Source of the DNA: Nocardia sp. NBC_01503
GTDB lineage: Bacteria; Actinomycetota; Actinomycetes; Mycobacteriales; Mycobacteriaceae
Direction of reading: 5' to 3'
NCBI RefSeq assembly: GCF_036327755.1
Contig: NZ_CP109596.1
Location: 6,820,001 to 6,884,000, forward strand
DNA: 64,000 nt
The notes below the pieces were generated by a model that saw only the letters and a program-made list of their open reading frames with translations, did not search any database and was not told where the DNA came from. The translations under genes were made by a program, and so were the position numbers. Shown piece by piece: positions 16,849 through 25,515 of the stretch. Positions within the stretch are counted from its first letter, which is position 1, and the number at the start of each line of letters is the position of its first letter.

Positions 16849-16872
16849 CTAGGTTAGGCGAAATTACGCCTC
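16849..16872. promoter_or_regulatory. candidate operator upstream of the PfkB-like/GTP cyclohydrolase operon
   Basis: CTAGGTTAGGC here matches the left half of the IdeR/DtxR consensus TTAGGTTAGGC at 10 of 11 positions; over 19 bases (16849-16867) I count 14 matches. An overlapping dyad AGGCG-AAATTA-CGCCT occupies 16857-16872. It lies about 100 bases before the PfkB-like start, in a 416-base divergent gap (16750-17165) that holds no gene and is less GC-rich than its surroundings. Confidence 0.35.
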
Positions 16873-17165
16873 CACCAGACAGTTCGGAGGTTCTGGTGTC
16901 AGGTTCGGTTGTTCTCAAGCGACGAATACGGTGGGGCAGCAAGGTGGGCCGACGCGACTCCGATTCCGAACCGGAACCGAATACCGTTGCCCCGTAGGCA
17001 GATATCCAGCCGCCTGGACATTCCAGGCAACCAGCCAAGCCGTCGTCGGCGCTCACATCGCGCCGGTTGCGACATCACCGGCTGATCAACACAATTCGAT
17101 CGGCCGGTTCCGGGTTCCAGAGACCTGTGGCCACACGACGGCATTTCACCACGAGGAGAACCGTC

Positions 17166-17444
17166 GTGATTTACCAGAGCAGTCGATCGATCACCAGTAG
17201 CAGCTGCGCCGAATGGGCGCGCCGGCGCGCGGATCCGGGCGAACCGGCCTGGGAATTGAGTTGGTGGCCCGAGGTGGCGCTGACGTTCGAACAGGCGCGC
17301 GATGCCATGGAGTTGGCCGAACTGTGCAGCGCCAGCGCCGAGCCGGGGGAGCGCGCCGAGGTTCTTGCGAGCCAGCTGGGAACCAGCGTGAAACACGTCA
17401 TGGCGGTGCTGCATCAGCGGATGATGGAGCGGGGGAGAGCGTGA
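17166..17444 (+). CDS. small hypothetical protein, paralogue of the gene at 17617
   Basis: A 92-residue soluble protein starting at a GTG with a very good GAGGAGAA ribosome site. The core (WELSWWPEVALTFEQARDAM, ELAELCSASAEPGE, GTSVKHVMAVLHQRMMER) is clearly related to the core of the protein encoded next at 17617 (WSLSWLPEQRLTRAQAHAGM, GIPVEHAVVMLAQRMAER). No known domain is recognised. It is divergent from the PfkB-like operon and shares its upstream region, so co-regulation is possible. Longer readings upstream lack a ribosome site. Confidence 0.6.
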   Translation: MIYQSSRSITSSSCAEWARRRADPGEPAWELSWWPEVALTFEQARDAMELAELCSASAEPGERAEVLASQLGTSVKHVMAVLHQRMMERGRA

Positions 17445-17616
17445 TCGACCATGACTCCGGCTGGCGTATGAGCCAGTGAACCTCACCGGCGAGGCGGCGT
17501 ATCGGAGTGCGCCTGGACATTTCCGACGGACCGGGCTGGGTTGGGGAATGTTGAAATACCGAACGCCCGGTGTCCCATGAGGATGCAAACCGGCTCGGCC
17601 CAGGGAGGACCCCGCA

Positions 17617-18039
17617 GTGACAATCGATATCACCCATCGGGAGATGACCAGTGACATCACCCCCGAATTCGCGCGCCGCGCGCAAAGAGAGGATGTGTGG
17701 TCATTGAGTTGGCTCCCCGAGCAGCGCTTGACCCGTGCGCAGGCGCACGCCGGAATGGAGTTGGACGAGATCCTGTCCGATCCGGAGATCGTCTTCGATG
17801 ACGCCGCGCATTCCGAGGCCGCCGAACGCGCGGCGCGCCTGGGCATTCCGGTCGAACACGCGGTGGTCATGCTCGCCCAGCGCATGGCCGAGCGCATGCA
17901 TCACGACGATCTGATCCCGTACGGCACCGACGCCGAACTCCCCGAGTCGATCATGCGCGGCTGGTATGTGGGCACCCTGCCACCGGGCGCCCTGTCCCAC
18001 GCCACCTCCGGAGCCCGCTCACAACACCTGTGGGCCTGA
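17617..18039 (+). CDS. hypothetical protein, paralogue of the gene at 17166
   Basis: A 140-residue protein with a GTG start and a GGGAGG ribosome site. Residues about 18-100 resemble the 92-residue neighbour at 17166. Both share a W-x-L-S-W-x-P-E start, a helical middle and a C-terminal QRMAER/QRMMER helix. An extra C-terminal tail of about 40 residues is rich in Gly, Pro and Ser. The function is unknown. The pair looks like a tandem duplication with divergence. A long antisense reading frame over this gene is considered a shadow. Confidence 0.65.
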   Translation: MTIDITHREMTSDITPEFARRAQREDVWSLSWLPEQRLTRAQAHAGMELDEILSDPEIVFDDAAHSEAAERAARLGIPVEHAVVMLAQRMAERMHHDDLIPYGTDAELPESIMRGWYVGTLPPGALSHATSGARSQHLWA

Positions 18040-18152
18040 AATCGCTTGCCTCGACGACGTATTCGCGGCGAACACGGTAGACCGCCCCGGGTGGACGGTC
18101 CGGTCGCCGCGGCTCGGGCGGGCGAACCCGCACGCCCGCAAGCGGTTTCGCC

Positions 18153-19259
18153 TCAGGCGCGGGTGGTGTGACCCGCGCCGACCGCTTCGCTCAGACTCGA
18201 ATAGCCGTGTGCGCGCAGCTTGACCGCCAGGCCGCGGTGCATGCGCCGCGCCCAGAACGGTCCACCGTAGATGAATCCGGTGTACCCCTGCAGCAGCGAG
18301 GCTCCCGCGAGAATCCGCTCCCACGCCTGCTCGGCGGTCTCGATACCGCCGACCGAGATGAGCACCAGCTGACTACCGACGCGGCCGTACAACCGGCGCA
18401 GCACCTCGAGGGACCGATCGGCCACCGGCGGACCCGAGAGTCCACCCGCACCGAGCGCGGACACCTGCTCGGCGGGGGTGTTCAGCCCGTCGCGGCGAAT
18501 CGTGGTGTTGGTGGCCACGATTCCGGCCAGCCCCAACTCCACCGCCAGATCGGCGACGGCGTCGATATCGTCATCGGAGAGATCGGGGGCGATCTTGACC
18601 AGCACCGGCACCGACACCGTATCGAGCACCGCCCGCAGCAGCGGGCGCAGCGAGGCCACCGCCTGCAGATCGCGCAGGCCCGGGGTATTGGGCGAACTCA
18701 CGTTCACCACCACGAAATCGGCGAGCGTGCCGAGCAGTTTGGCGCTGGTGGCGTAATCGGAGGCGGCGTCGGCGGCCTCGACGATCTTGGTCTTGCCGAT
18801 GTTCGCGCCGATGGGAATCCCCCCGGCGCGCCGGCGCGACAGGTTCGCCGCCGCGGCCGCGGCACCGTGATTGTTGAAACCCATCCGGTTGATCAGCGCG
18901 CGATCGGCGGGCAACCGGAACAGTCGCGGCGCGGGATTACCCGGCTGCGCCTGCGCGGTGACGGTGCCGATCTCGGCGTACCCGAAGCCCAGCGGACCCC
19001 ACGCGTCGGCACCCTCGGCGTTCTTGTCGAATCCGGCGGCCAACCCCAGTGGGCTCGGGAAGTCGACCCCGAACACCCGCGAGGCCAGTATCGGATCCTG
19101 TGTGACAAGCAGTTTCGAGGTGAGCCAGCGGCCCGGTGCGAACCGGGTGGCCAGTTTCATCGCGGCGAAGGCGAGATGATGGATGCGCTCGGGTGGGAGC
19201 AGGAACATCGCCTTCAACAGCAGCCCATACAGGCGCTCGGCTGGGGTCGAGTAAGACAT
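18153..19259 (-). CDS. pyrD: dihydroorotate dehydrogenase (quinone), class 2
   Basis: A 368-residue flavoenzyme that oxidises dihydroorotate to orotate in pyrimidine synthesis, passing electrons to the quinone pool. The N-terminal helices (residues about 1-45, including LYGLLLKAMFLLPPERIHHLA) are the membrane-associating extension that marks class 2. Key motifs are GLAAGFDKNAEG, NRMGFNNHG, GANIGKTK, NVSSPNTPGLRDLQ with the catalytic Ser, VLVKIAPDLSDDD and the FMN phosphate site GGIETAEQAWERI. The start ATG gives the usual length. DUF5703 and lppL-like genes lie just upstream on the same strand, as in M. tuberculosis. Confidence 0.95.
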   Translation of the reverse strand: MSYSTPAERLYGLLLKAMFLLPPERIHHLAFAAMKLATRFAPGRWLTSKLLVTQDPILASRVFGVDFPSPLGLAAGFDKNAEGADAWGPLGFGYAEIGTVTAQAQPGNPAPRLFRLPADRALINRMGFNNHGAAAAAANLSRRRAGGIPIGANIGKTKIVEAADAASDYATSAKLLGTLADFVVVNVSSPNTPGLRDLQAVASLRPLLRAVLDTVSVPVLVKIAPDLSDDDIDAVADLAVELGLAGIVATNTTIRRDGLNTPAEQVSALGAGGLSGPPVADRSLEVLRRLYGRVGSQLVLISVGGIETAEQAWERILAGASLLQGYTGFIYGGPFWARRMHRGLAVKLRAHGYSSLSEAVGAGHTTRA

Positions 19260-19264
19260 GCGGG

Positions 19265-19528
19265 TTACATCACCGCCTCGGGTGTCGGGGATAGTAGGGA
19301 ACTCTTGCGGCGGCGCAACAGCACGCGACGGCTGCCGTCGGTGTAGGCACGCACCCGCGACAGCTCCCAGCCACCGTATTCGGCCTGAATGGCCAGGCGC
19401 ATGGAGGCGGTCACGCGATTGACTTCGGGAGGTAGTCGCAACGGCACGTATTCGTACTCGTCACTGGTCTCCTCCCAGCCGGCCGGTAGTGTGCGCGACT
19501 GGCGCGCCGATCGTGAGGCCCGAGCCAT
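19265..19528 (-). CDS. DUF5703 family protein
   Basis: An 87-residue basic protein (PAGWEETSDEYEYVPLRLPP, NRVTASMRLAIQAEYGGWEL, GSRRVLLRRR) matching the small actinobacterial family found beside pyrD. The function is unknown. Its ATG overlaps the stop of the lipoprotein gene (TGATG), which argues for coupled translation; a GTG one codon earlier is also possible. It ends 5 bases before the pyrD start, so the lipoprotein, this gene and pyrD form one transcription unit. Confidence 0.8.
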   Translation of the reverse strand: MARASRSARQSRTLPAGWEETSDEYEYVPLRLPPEVNRVTASMRLAIQAEYGGWELSRVRAYTDGSRRVLLRRRKSSLLSPTPEAVM

Positions 19529-20535
19529 CACTGCCCTCTCTTCCGCTGGTCCGCGGTGATCCGTTGCAGACCGTCACCGGTCGCGGATCCCACGAACAGG
19601 TCACCGGTGGACGCGTCGACGGTGACCGAATCGGGCTGGCGCACCGTCGGGTAGCGCCCCACCTCTACCGGTATACCCGTCGACAGGTCGTAACCGACGA
19701 CTTCGTTACTGCCTGTCAGCGTCACCCACACGGTCTCGGACCGCTGATCGTAGGCGAGTGCGTAGGGCGAAGAGCCTACCGGGAAACGCTGGCGCAGGAC
19801 CAATGGATCGGCGGTGTAGACGAGCAGTTCGTTACCCGCGGTGTCGGTGACGATGCGGCGGCCGAAGTGATCGCCGATCATGTTCGCCGCCCCGTCACCG
19901 GTGCGCAGGGTCAGGCCCAGGCGTTTGTCGGGCAGGTTGAGCTCGGTCAGGGCGGTCTGGCGGCGGTCCAGCACGACCACGGTATCGGTGCAGGTGTCGA
20001 TGGCGTCGGCGGAGACCAGACCCGAAATGCTTTCGCGCACAGCACCATCGGGGGCCACTATGAGGACCTTGCCGGTGCCGAGTCCGGCCACGAGATCACC
20101 GTTCGCGCGCACGGCGGCCGAGCGCACATCACCGTCGAGGGCGACCTCGGTCGTCTTGGCGGTGGCGGTGTCGAGGCGAATGATCTTGCCGGGCGCCGAG
20201 ATCAGGATCTCCCCGGGCTTACCCGCCGCGAGCGAGGCGACCACACCGGGCAGGGCAACGGTTCTGGTGCCGGTCTTGTCGATGAGCGTCAGTGTCCTGC
20301 CCGCATCGGTGACCACGGCCAGCACACCGGTGGAGGGTTCGGCCAGCAGCGCGCTGATCGCGGTGGACGGGGTCACCTGCCCGGTCGGGACGCCGGTGAC
20401 CGCGGGCGCGGTGGCGGGCGTCGCGGGTGCGATGGTCGGTTTGTCCCCGCCGTCCTCGCCGGAGGAGCATCCGGTCAGCAGGGTCAGCGCGGCCGCGCCC
20501 GCGAGGGCCGACCGGATCCAGCCGCGACGGCGCAT
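19528..20535 (-). CDS. lipoprotein with beta-propeller-like fold (LppL-type)
   Basis: A 335-residue exported lipoprotein: residues 1-22 are a signal peptide ending in the lipobox LLTGC. A Pro/Thr/Ala-rich linker follows to about residue 55, then repeated beta segments (VLAVVTDAGRTLTLIDKTGTRTV, GEILISAPGKIIRLDTATA, VVVLDRRQTALTELN, DSVTVDASTGDLFVGSATG) like a propeller of the YVTN/SMP-30 type. Its position upstream of pyrD matches M. tuberculosis lppL (Rv2138). Its role is unknown; surface binding or scaffolding is likely. A GTAAGGAG ribosome site precedes the ATG. Confidence 0.8.
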   Translation of the reverse strand: MRRRGWIRSALAGAAALTLLTGCSSGEDGGDKPTIAPATPATAPAVTGVPTGQVTPSTAISALLAEPSTGVLAVVTDAGRTLTLIDKTGTRTVALPGVVASLAAGKPGEILISAPGKIIRLDTATAKTTEVALDGDVRSAAVRANGDLVAGLGTGKVLIVAPDGAVRESISGLVSADAIDTCTDTVVVLDRRQTALTELNLPDKRLGLTLRTGDGAANMIGDHFGRRIVTDTAGNELLVYTADPLVLRQRFPVGSSPYALAYDQRSETVWVTLTGSNEVVGYDLSTGIPVEVGRYPTVRQPDSVTVDASTGDLFVGSATGDGLQRITADQRKRGQ

Positions 20536-20780
20536 GCAGCGAACTCCTTACCTGACCGACAAAACGTATGCGTGCTACCTAATCTGACCATGGTGCCCGA
20601 CAACGCCCGGTGGGCGGGGTCTTGGTCGGCGGCGCGCCGTCATGCGCCAGGCGAATGGGCGGGTTTTTCGGCGTGGCGCGCCGTCACCCGGAATTCATGA
20701 CGTGACATGGGGTTTCGGCGGGGTTGTCGGGGGCAACGGTTACCGTGAAGGGTAAATAGTGGCGCTGGCAGGGAGATTCG

Positions 20781-21152
20781 TTGGTAACCGACCACACCGC
20801 GGGCTCCGGGACGCCCGACTTCACCGTCGAGGACGTCACCGTGGGCCGGTACGCGCACGGTTTCGGGGTCACCGGTGACGGGCGCTCGTTCGCGTTCCGG
20901 ACGGTGCGGTCCACCCTGACCCTGGAGATCTACCGGCCCGACCTCGATACCGAGGTGCCCGCGGCCGAGGACGTGGTGGCGGTGGCCGTGGCCCGGGTCA
21001 CCGATATCGACCTCGACGACGAACGCAGCATCATCGCCCTGGTGCGCGATCTCATCCCCGAGGCGGTGCCCGTCGGCCCGCCCCAGCCCCTCGAAGCGTC
21101 CACCGTGCGAGCACTGTTGGGCCGTCTGAGCGCGGTCATCGAGGGAATGTGA
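20781..21152 (+). CDS. hypothetical protein
   Basis: A 123-residue acidic protein that I do not recognise. The start is taken as a TTG because it follows a good GGCAGGGAGA site and no better start exists in frame. The middle contains beta-like segments (SFAFRTVRSTLTLEIYRPDLD, VAVAVARVTDIDLDDERS) and the end is helical. It is divergent from the lppL-like lipoprotein across 245 bases that contain no other gene. It precedes the MTB12-like lipoprotein by about 140 bases. Confidence 0.6.
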   Translation: MVTDHTAGSGTPDFTVEDVTVGRYAHGFGVTGDGRSFAFRTVRSTLTLEIYRPDLDTEVPAAEDVVAVAVARVTDIDLDDERSIIALVRDLIPEAVPVGPPQPLEASTVRALLGRLSAVIEGM

Positions 21153-21294
21153 AGCGGTGCGCGCGAGTCCGGCGGCCGGCTGCGCGCATGACGGCCGACA
21201 CCCTCGTCCCGCGTATGTGACTCACCAGTCAGGTTCCGGGCGTGCGCATGATTGACTGTGGGCAAGCACCCGCAGTTCGAGCATGAGGAAGTTG

Positions 21295-21822
21295 ATGGCA
21301 CTTCGACGACCGGCCGCAGCAGCACTGATTCTCCTGGCCTTGGCCGTGAGCGGTTGCGGTGGCTCCGATGACGAGGCGTCGGTGGATGCGGCCCGCTCCT
21401 CGGCCTATGCCGCGCTGAGCTCCTCCTCGCAGGCCGCCGCCGCGTCGAGCGCGAACCGGCCGCCGATTCCGACCGCCGCGGAATTGGACGCGCAGATCAA
21501 ATCGGCGCTGGATCCGAATCTGCCCGATGCCGAGCGCACCGCGCTCATCGAGGACGGTGAGGCGTTCAAGGACGCCATCCCGGATATGTACAAGGCGCTG
21601 CAGGACAATCCGCGCGCGGTGTACGGGGTCCGGGACCCGGTGTTCGACAATCACGACGGCACCCTCACCGCGACGCTGAGCCTGGACAAGGACGGCACCG
21701 GATCCAATGTGCGCACCACGGTGGTGCACTTCGTGAACAAGGACGGGCGCTGGAAGATCTCGCGCACCGATCTGTGCGGCATTCTGCGCTCGGCCGACTA
21801 TCGCACCGCGGCCTGCGGCTGA
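21295..21822 (+). CDS. lipoprotein, low-molecular-weight antigen MTB12-like
   Basis: A 175-residue exported lipoprotein with signal peptide and lipobox LAVSGC near residue 20. A Ser/Ala-rich linker leads into a C-terminal domain with the MTB12/NTF2-like pattern (PTAAELDAQIKSALDPNLPD, LIEDGEAFKDAIPDMYKALQ, VRTTVVHFVNKDGRWKISR). The start at 21295 is chosen because GAGGAAG precedes it; an ATG 12 bases earlier is weaker. The stop overlaps the MmpL start (TGATG), so the lipoprotein is probably a partner of that transporter. Confidence 0.78.
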   Translation: MALRRPAAAALILLALAVSGCGGSDDEASVDAARSSAYAALSSSSQAAAASSANRPPIPTAAELDAQIKSALDPNLPDAERTALIEDGEAFKDAIPDMYKALQDNPRAVYGVRDPVFDNHDGTLTATLSLDKDGTGSNVRTTVVHFVNKDGRWKISRTDLCGILRSADYRTAACG

Positions 21823-23939
21823 TGCTCGAAACCCGCACGCACTCTTCGCGTTCGCTGCGGTGGGGGCGTCTGATCCACCGCAATCGGTATCTGGTGTTCG
21901 GACTGTTCGCCCTGGCGGTGCTGGCCTCGGGGTGCTACGGGCGCGATCTGGGCGATCATCTGACCCAGGAGGGCTGGTTCGACGAGTCCAGCGAATCGGT
22001 AGCCGCCTCCAAACTCGCCGACTCCACCTTCGGGCGCGATACCGACAGCGATCTGATCGTGCTCTACACCGCCCCCGCCGGGCACACCCTCGATGACGAA
22101 CCCGTGCGCAGCGCGGTCGCCGATGAGTTGAATCGGTTGCGCGGCAGCCACTCCGAGCAGATCCTCAAGATCGACTCGTACTGGGACGGCGCGCTCATGG
22201 GCCAGTTCGCCGACGCCTCGCGCACGCACGCCTTCGCCAGTATCGGTTTGAAGGGCGACGGTGGCACCGACACGGTGAACAACTACATGGCCATCAAGGA
22301 TGAATTCCACGCCGGCGCACCGGGTTCCGGGCCGGGCGGGACGACCGTGCAGTTGGCGGGTATGCAGCCGGTGGTCGAGGGCATCAACACCGGGATGCAG
22401 AACGATATCCATCGCGCGGAGTTGATCGCGCTGCCTCTGGTGGCGATCCTGCTGTACTTCGTCTTCGGTGGCATCGTGGGGGCGCTGCTGCCGGTGCTCA
22501 TCGGCGGGATGACGATTCTGGGCACCCAGGGCATCATGCGCATGCTCACCGATCATCTACAGGTGAACGTCTTCGCCTCCGCGGTGGTCACTTTGGTGAG
22601 CCTGGGCCTGGCGATCGACTACGGCCTGTTCGCGGTGACCCGATTCCGGGAGGAGCTCGCGGCCGGGCGCACCGTGGAGGAGGCCACCGCGCGCACCGTC
22701 GCCACGGCCGGGCGCACCGTGCTGTTCTCGGCGGCGATCATCGCGGTGAGCCTGGGCGCGCTGTTCATCTACCCCAATGGCGTACTGCGCTCGGTGCCGC
22801 TGGGCGGGATCAGTTCGGTGCTGCTGGCGGCGGTGCTGTCGGTGACCGCGCTGCCCGCGACGCTGAGCATCGTGGGCCGCCGGATCGATCTGTGGGGTTG
22901 GCATCGGCTGGCCGGTATCCGCACCGCCGAGCAGATCGACGCCGGATTCTTCTCCCGGCTGGCGCTGTTCGCCATGCGCAAACCGTGGCTGGTGATCGCC
23001 CCGATCGTGCTGGTGCTGCTGGGGTTGATCCTGCCGTTCCGCCATATCGAGTTCGGCGGGCTCAGCGAACGCTATCTGGCCTCGGACAATTCGGCGCGGG
23101 TGGCGCAGCAGGACTTCGATCGGATGTTCCCGCAGTTCCGCACCGAACCGCTCAAACTCGTGGTGGTGGGCGCGAATCCGCAGCAGCTCAGCGATATCCG
23201 GTACGAGGCGAATCAGGTGAGCGCGGCGCATATGACCGGGCCGTTCGATCCGGTCGCACCGACCAAGGACGCGGTGACGGTGCTGGGCAGCGGTCTGGTC
23301 GACAAACGCGACGCCGATACGGTGATGTCGGCGCTGCGCGGGATCGACGAACCGCCCGGGGTGCGGGTGATGGTGGCCGGGGTGCCCGCCCTGGAACGCG
23401 ACAGCATCCTGGGTTTGATCAAGGGCCTGCCACTGCTGGCCGCGATCCTGATCACCGCGGCGCTGGCGCTGATGTACGCGGCGTTCCGTTCGCTGGTGCT
23501 GGCGATCAAAGCCGTTGTCATGAGCGCACTCTCACTCGGCGCGACGCTGGGCATCCTGACCTGGATCTTCGTGGAGGGTCACGGTGCGGGGCTGTTCGAT
23601 TTCACCCCCGGCCCGCTGATGTTCGCGGTGCTGGTGTTGATCGTGACGGTGCTGTTCGGCTTGTCCACCGACTACGAGGTGTTCCTGCAATCGCGCATGG
23701 CCGAGGCTCGCGCGGACGGCGCCTCGCCGAAAGAGGCCATCCGGTATGGAATTGCGCATACGGGCGGCGTGATCACCTCCGCCGCAGCTATTCTCATCGT
23801 GGTGACGGGCGCCTTCGGATTCTCCGATCTGGTGCTGATGAAGTACATCGCCTACGGCATGATCGCCGCGCTGCTGTTGGACGCCACGGTCATCCGGATG
23901 CTGCTCACCCCGGCTGTGCTGAAACTGGTGTGGAAGTGA
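21822..23939 (+). CDS. MMPL family RND-type transporter
   Basis: A 705-residue membrane transporter of the MmpL/HAE2 family, near the short end of the family length. It has an N-terminal membrane helix (residues about 18-40), a large periplasmic loop, a block of about five helices with ALPLVAILLYFVFGGIVGALL and LVSLGLAIDYGLFAV, a second periplasmic domain and a second helix block containing VLIVTVLFGLSTDYEVFLQS. The two D-Y pairs (IDYGLF, TDYEVF) are the proton-relay motifs. It would export lipids or small molecules using the proton gradient. It is translationally coupled to the upstream lipoprotein and the downstream YrdB gene. Confidence 0.88.
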   Translation: MLETRTHSSRSLRWGRLIHRNRYLVFGLFALAVLASGCYGRDLGDHLTQEGWFDESSESVAASKLADSTFGRDTDSDLIVLYTAPAGHTLDDEPVRSAVADELNRLRGSHSEQILKIDSYWDGALMGQFADASRTHAFASIGLKGDGGTDTVNNYMAIKDEFHAGAPGSGPGGTTVQLAGMQPVVEGINTGMQNDIHRAELIALPLVAILLYFVFGGIVGALLPVLIGGMTILGTQGIMRMLTDHLQVNVFASAVVTLVSLGLAIDYGLFAVTRFREELAAGRTVEEATARTVATAGRTVLFSAAIIAVSLGALFIYPNGVLRSVPLGGISSVLLAAVLSVTALPATLSIVGRRIDLWGWHRLAGIRTAEQIDAGFFSRLALFAMRKPWLVIAPIVLVLLGLILPFRHIEFGGLSERYLASDNSARVAQQDFDRMFPQFRTEPLKLVVVGANPQQLSDIRYEANQVSAAHMTGPFDPVAPTKDAVTVLGSGLVDKRDADTVMSALRGIDEPPGVRVMVAGVPALERDSILGLIKGLPLLAAILITAALALMYAAFRSLVLAIKAVVMSALSLGATLGILTWIFVEGHGAGLFDFTPGPLMFAVLVLIVTVLFGLSTDYEVFLQSRMAEARADGASPKEAIRYGIAHTGGVITSAAAILIVVTGAFGFSDLVLMKYIAYGMIAALLLDATVIRMLLTPAVLKLVWK

Positions 23940-24325
23940 CTGTTCTCAAGGGCGCGAACCTGCTCCTGATGTTCCTGCTCGAGCTGTGCGTACTGGGCTC
24001 GGCCATCGCGTGGGGCTTACGCCTGGACGCCCCGCTGATCGTGCGCATTCCGGCCGCCGTCGTGGCGACGGCGGTGTTCGTGGTGGTGTGGGCGGTCTTC
24101 GGCGCGGCCCATGACGCGCGCATCCCGGTGCGCGGCTGGAAGCGCGCGGTCCTCGAGGTCGTCTGGTTCGGTGCCGCGGCTGTGCTGCTGGGCTTCGCCT
24201 GGCATCCGATCGCCGGTGCGGTGCTGTTCCTGCTGTGGCTGGGCAATGCGGGCCTGCGCATCGCGTGGGATCAGGTGTACACCGAGCAGGCCGCCGATGC
24301 CCTGCGCGCGGCACAGGACGAGTAG
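23936..24325 (+). CDS. YrdB family membrane protein (DUF2568)
   Basis: A 129-residue integral membrane protein with about four hydrophobic helices and the family signatures ELCVLGSAIAWG, AVFGAAHDARIPV, LEVVWFGAAAVLL and GNAGLRIAWDQ. Its function is unknown. The GTG start overlaps the mmpL stop by four bases (GTGA), so it belongs to the lipoprotein-mmpL operon. Confidence 0.75.
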   Translation: MTVLKGANLLLMFLLELCVLGSAIAWGLRLDAPLIVRIPAAVVATAVFVVVWAVFGAAHDARIPVRGWKRAVLEVVWFGAAAVLLGFAWHPIAGAVLFLLWLGNAGLRIAWDQVYTEQAADALRAAQDE

Positions 24326-24409
24326 CCCACATTCGCGCGTGGCACCGCGCCGCGATATTACTTCCGGGTAGGGTTCGCCCGAGCCGGCCGGGAGAGTGGA
24401 GGACTATCG

Positions 24410-25441
24410 ATGGTCGAGGCGCAACGATTGGTCGGTCTGGTGAATCGAACCGGGCGGGTGAACGGTTCCCCCTTCGATTCCGGCCGGTCGATGAGCCCGC
24501 CGTCCGGGCGGCGGCGGAACTGGGTGCACTACGGGGTCATGGTGCCCGATCTGCCCGAACCGCACCGTTCGTTCGGGGTCATGTCGATCCTGGGGACGCC
24601 CGGAGTGGCGATCTTCGCCAATGATCACGCGATCACAACCACCCCGTCCGACACGGTGTACACCTCCTCGGCGACCGCATCCATGGCGGACGGGCAGTTC
24701 CTCGTGCACAGTATCGATCGCGACTGCGAGTTCGCCTCGGACGGCAGCCACCTTCGCTTCGGCGAGGAACTCGTCATCGCCGGTACCTACCCGCACTTCA
24801 CGGTGCGCCGCACCCATCCCGAGATCACCGTCGAACTCGAGATCGAGGCCACCGACAAGGTGGCCCACTTCGCGAACATCCCTGCGCTGTACCGGCATTG
24901 GAGCCTGCTGTCGACCTATCGCGGTCAAATCGATTATCGCGGTGAGCGTGTCGAGGTGCAGGGTTTGTGCACAGTCGAATACGCCGCCGGTGTCGGAACG
25001 CACAGCGTGAGGGCCTCCACCCGACCCAAGCTGCCCGCGAAGTTCTTCACCTACCATGTCCTGAACCTCGACGACCGCACACAGGCCTTGCTGGTCCAGG
25101 TCCTCGGTCCCGCGGGGTTCCCGATCCAGAAAGCGGTCTATCTGCGCTCACTCGACGGTTACGGCGGCGTATTCACCCGCGGCTTCGACTTCCGCGTACG
25201 CGAATTCGAAGCCGAGCCGCGGCGCACCCCCGACGGCCGGACGATGCGACTGCCGAATTCGTTGTCGTGGCGGGTACTCGACGACCAGGGCCGGGACTTG
25301 ATCGCCGTCGACGGCAAGGCCGGCGGTGACTACTCCTATGGGCTCGGCGCCGGGTTCGTCGGCACCTACGACTACACCGGCACCTACCTGGGCCGCGAGG
25401 TCTCCGGCCGCGCCTACCTCGAGTACATCGACTGCCGCTGA
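24410..25441 (+). CDS. hypothetical protein, AttH/lipocalin-like beta-rich
   Basis: A 343-residue protein with no signal peptide. It is built from beta-strand segments rich in Tyr, Phe and Trp (NWVHYGVMVPDLPEPHRSFG, VYLRSLDGYGGVFTRGFDFR, SYGLGAGFVGTYDYTGTYLG, GRAYLEYIDCR), reminiscent of the two-lipocalin AttH/CrtC-like fold and possibly DUF6670. That assignment is tentative. Such proteins may handle hydrophobic ligands. The ATG has a GGAGG site. It follows YrdB by 84 bases and may be the last gene of that strand block. Confidence 0.6.
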   Translation: MVEAQRLVGLVNRTGRVNGSPFDSGRSMSPPSGRRRNWVHYGVMVPDLPEPHRSFGVMSILGTPGVAIFANDHAITTTPSDTVYTSSATASMADGQFLVHSIDRDCEFASDGSHLRFGEELVIAGTYPHFTVRRTHPEITVELEIEATDKVAHFANIPALYRHWSLLSTYRGQIDYRGERVEVQGLCTVEYAAGVGTHSVRASTRPKLPAKFFTYHVLNLDDRTQALLVQVLGPAGFPIQKAVYLRSLDGYGGVFTRGFDFRVREFEAEPRRTPDGRTMRLPNSLSWRVLDDQGRDLIAVDGKAGGDYSYGLGAGFVGTYDYTGTYLGREVSGRAYLEYIDCR

Positions 25442-25515
25442 CCGTCGGGCACTCTCGGCCCATCCGTCGATCCGCTCCGTCGGCGGCTCCGCATGCGGCG
25501 TGGCCGACGGGGTGT

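Noticed and set aside
16899..17897. 332-codon minus-strand frame across the small paralogous genes
   Set aside because: It overlaps two plus-strand genes with good ribosome sites and mutual similarity, and has a random Arg/Ser-rich composition.
18020..18155. Long-range inverted similarity around GCCTGAAATCGCTTGC between convergent genes
   Set aside because: The right arm needs several mismatches and a gap, so it is not a convincing terminator.
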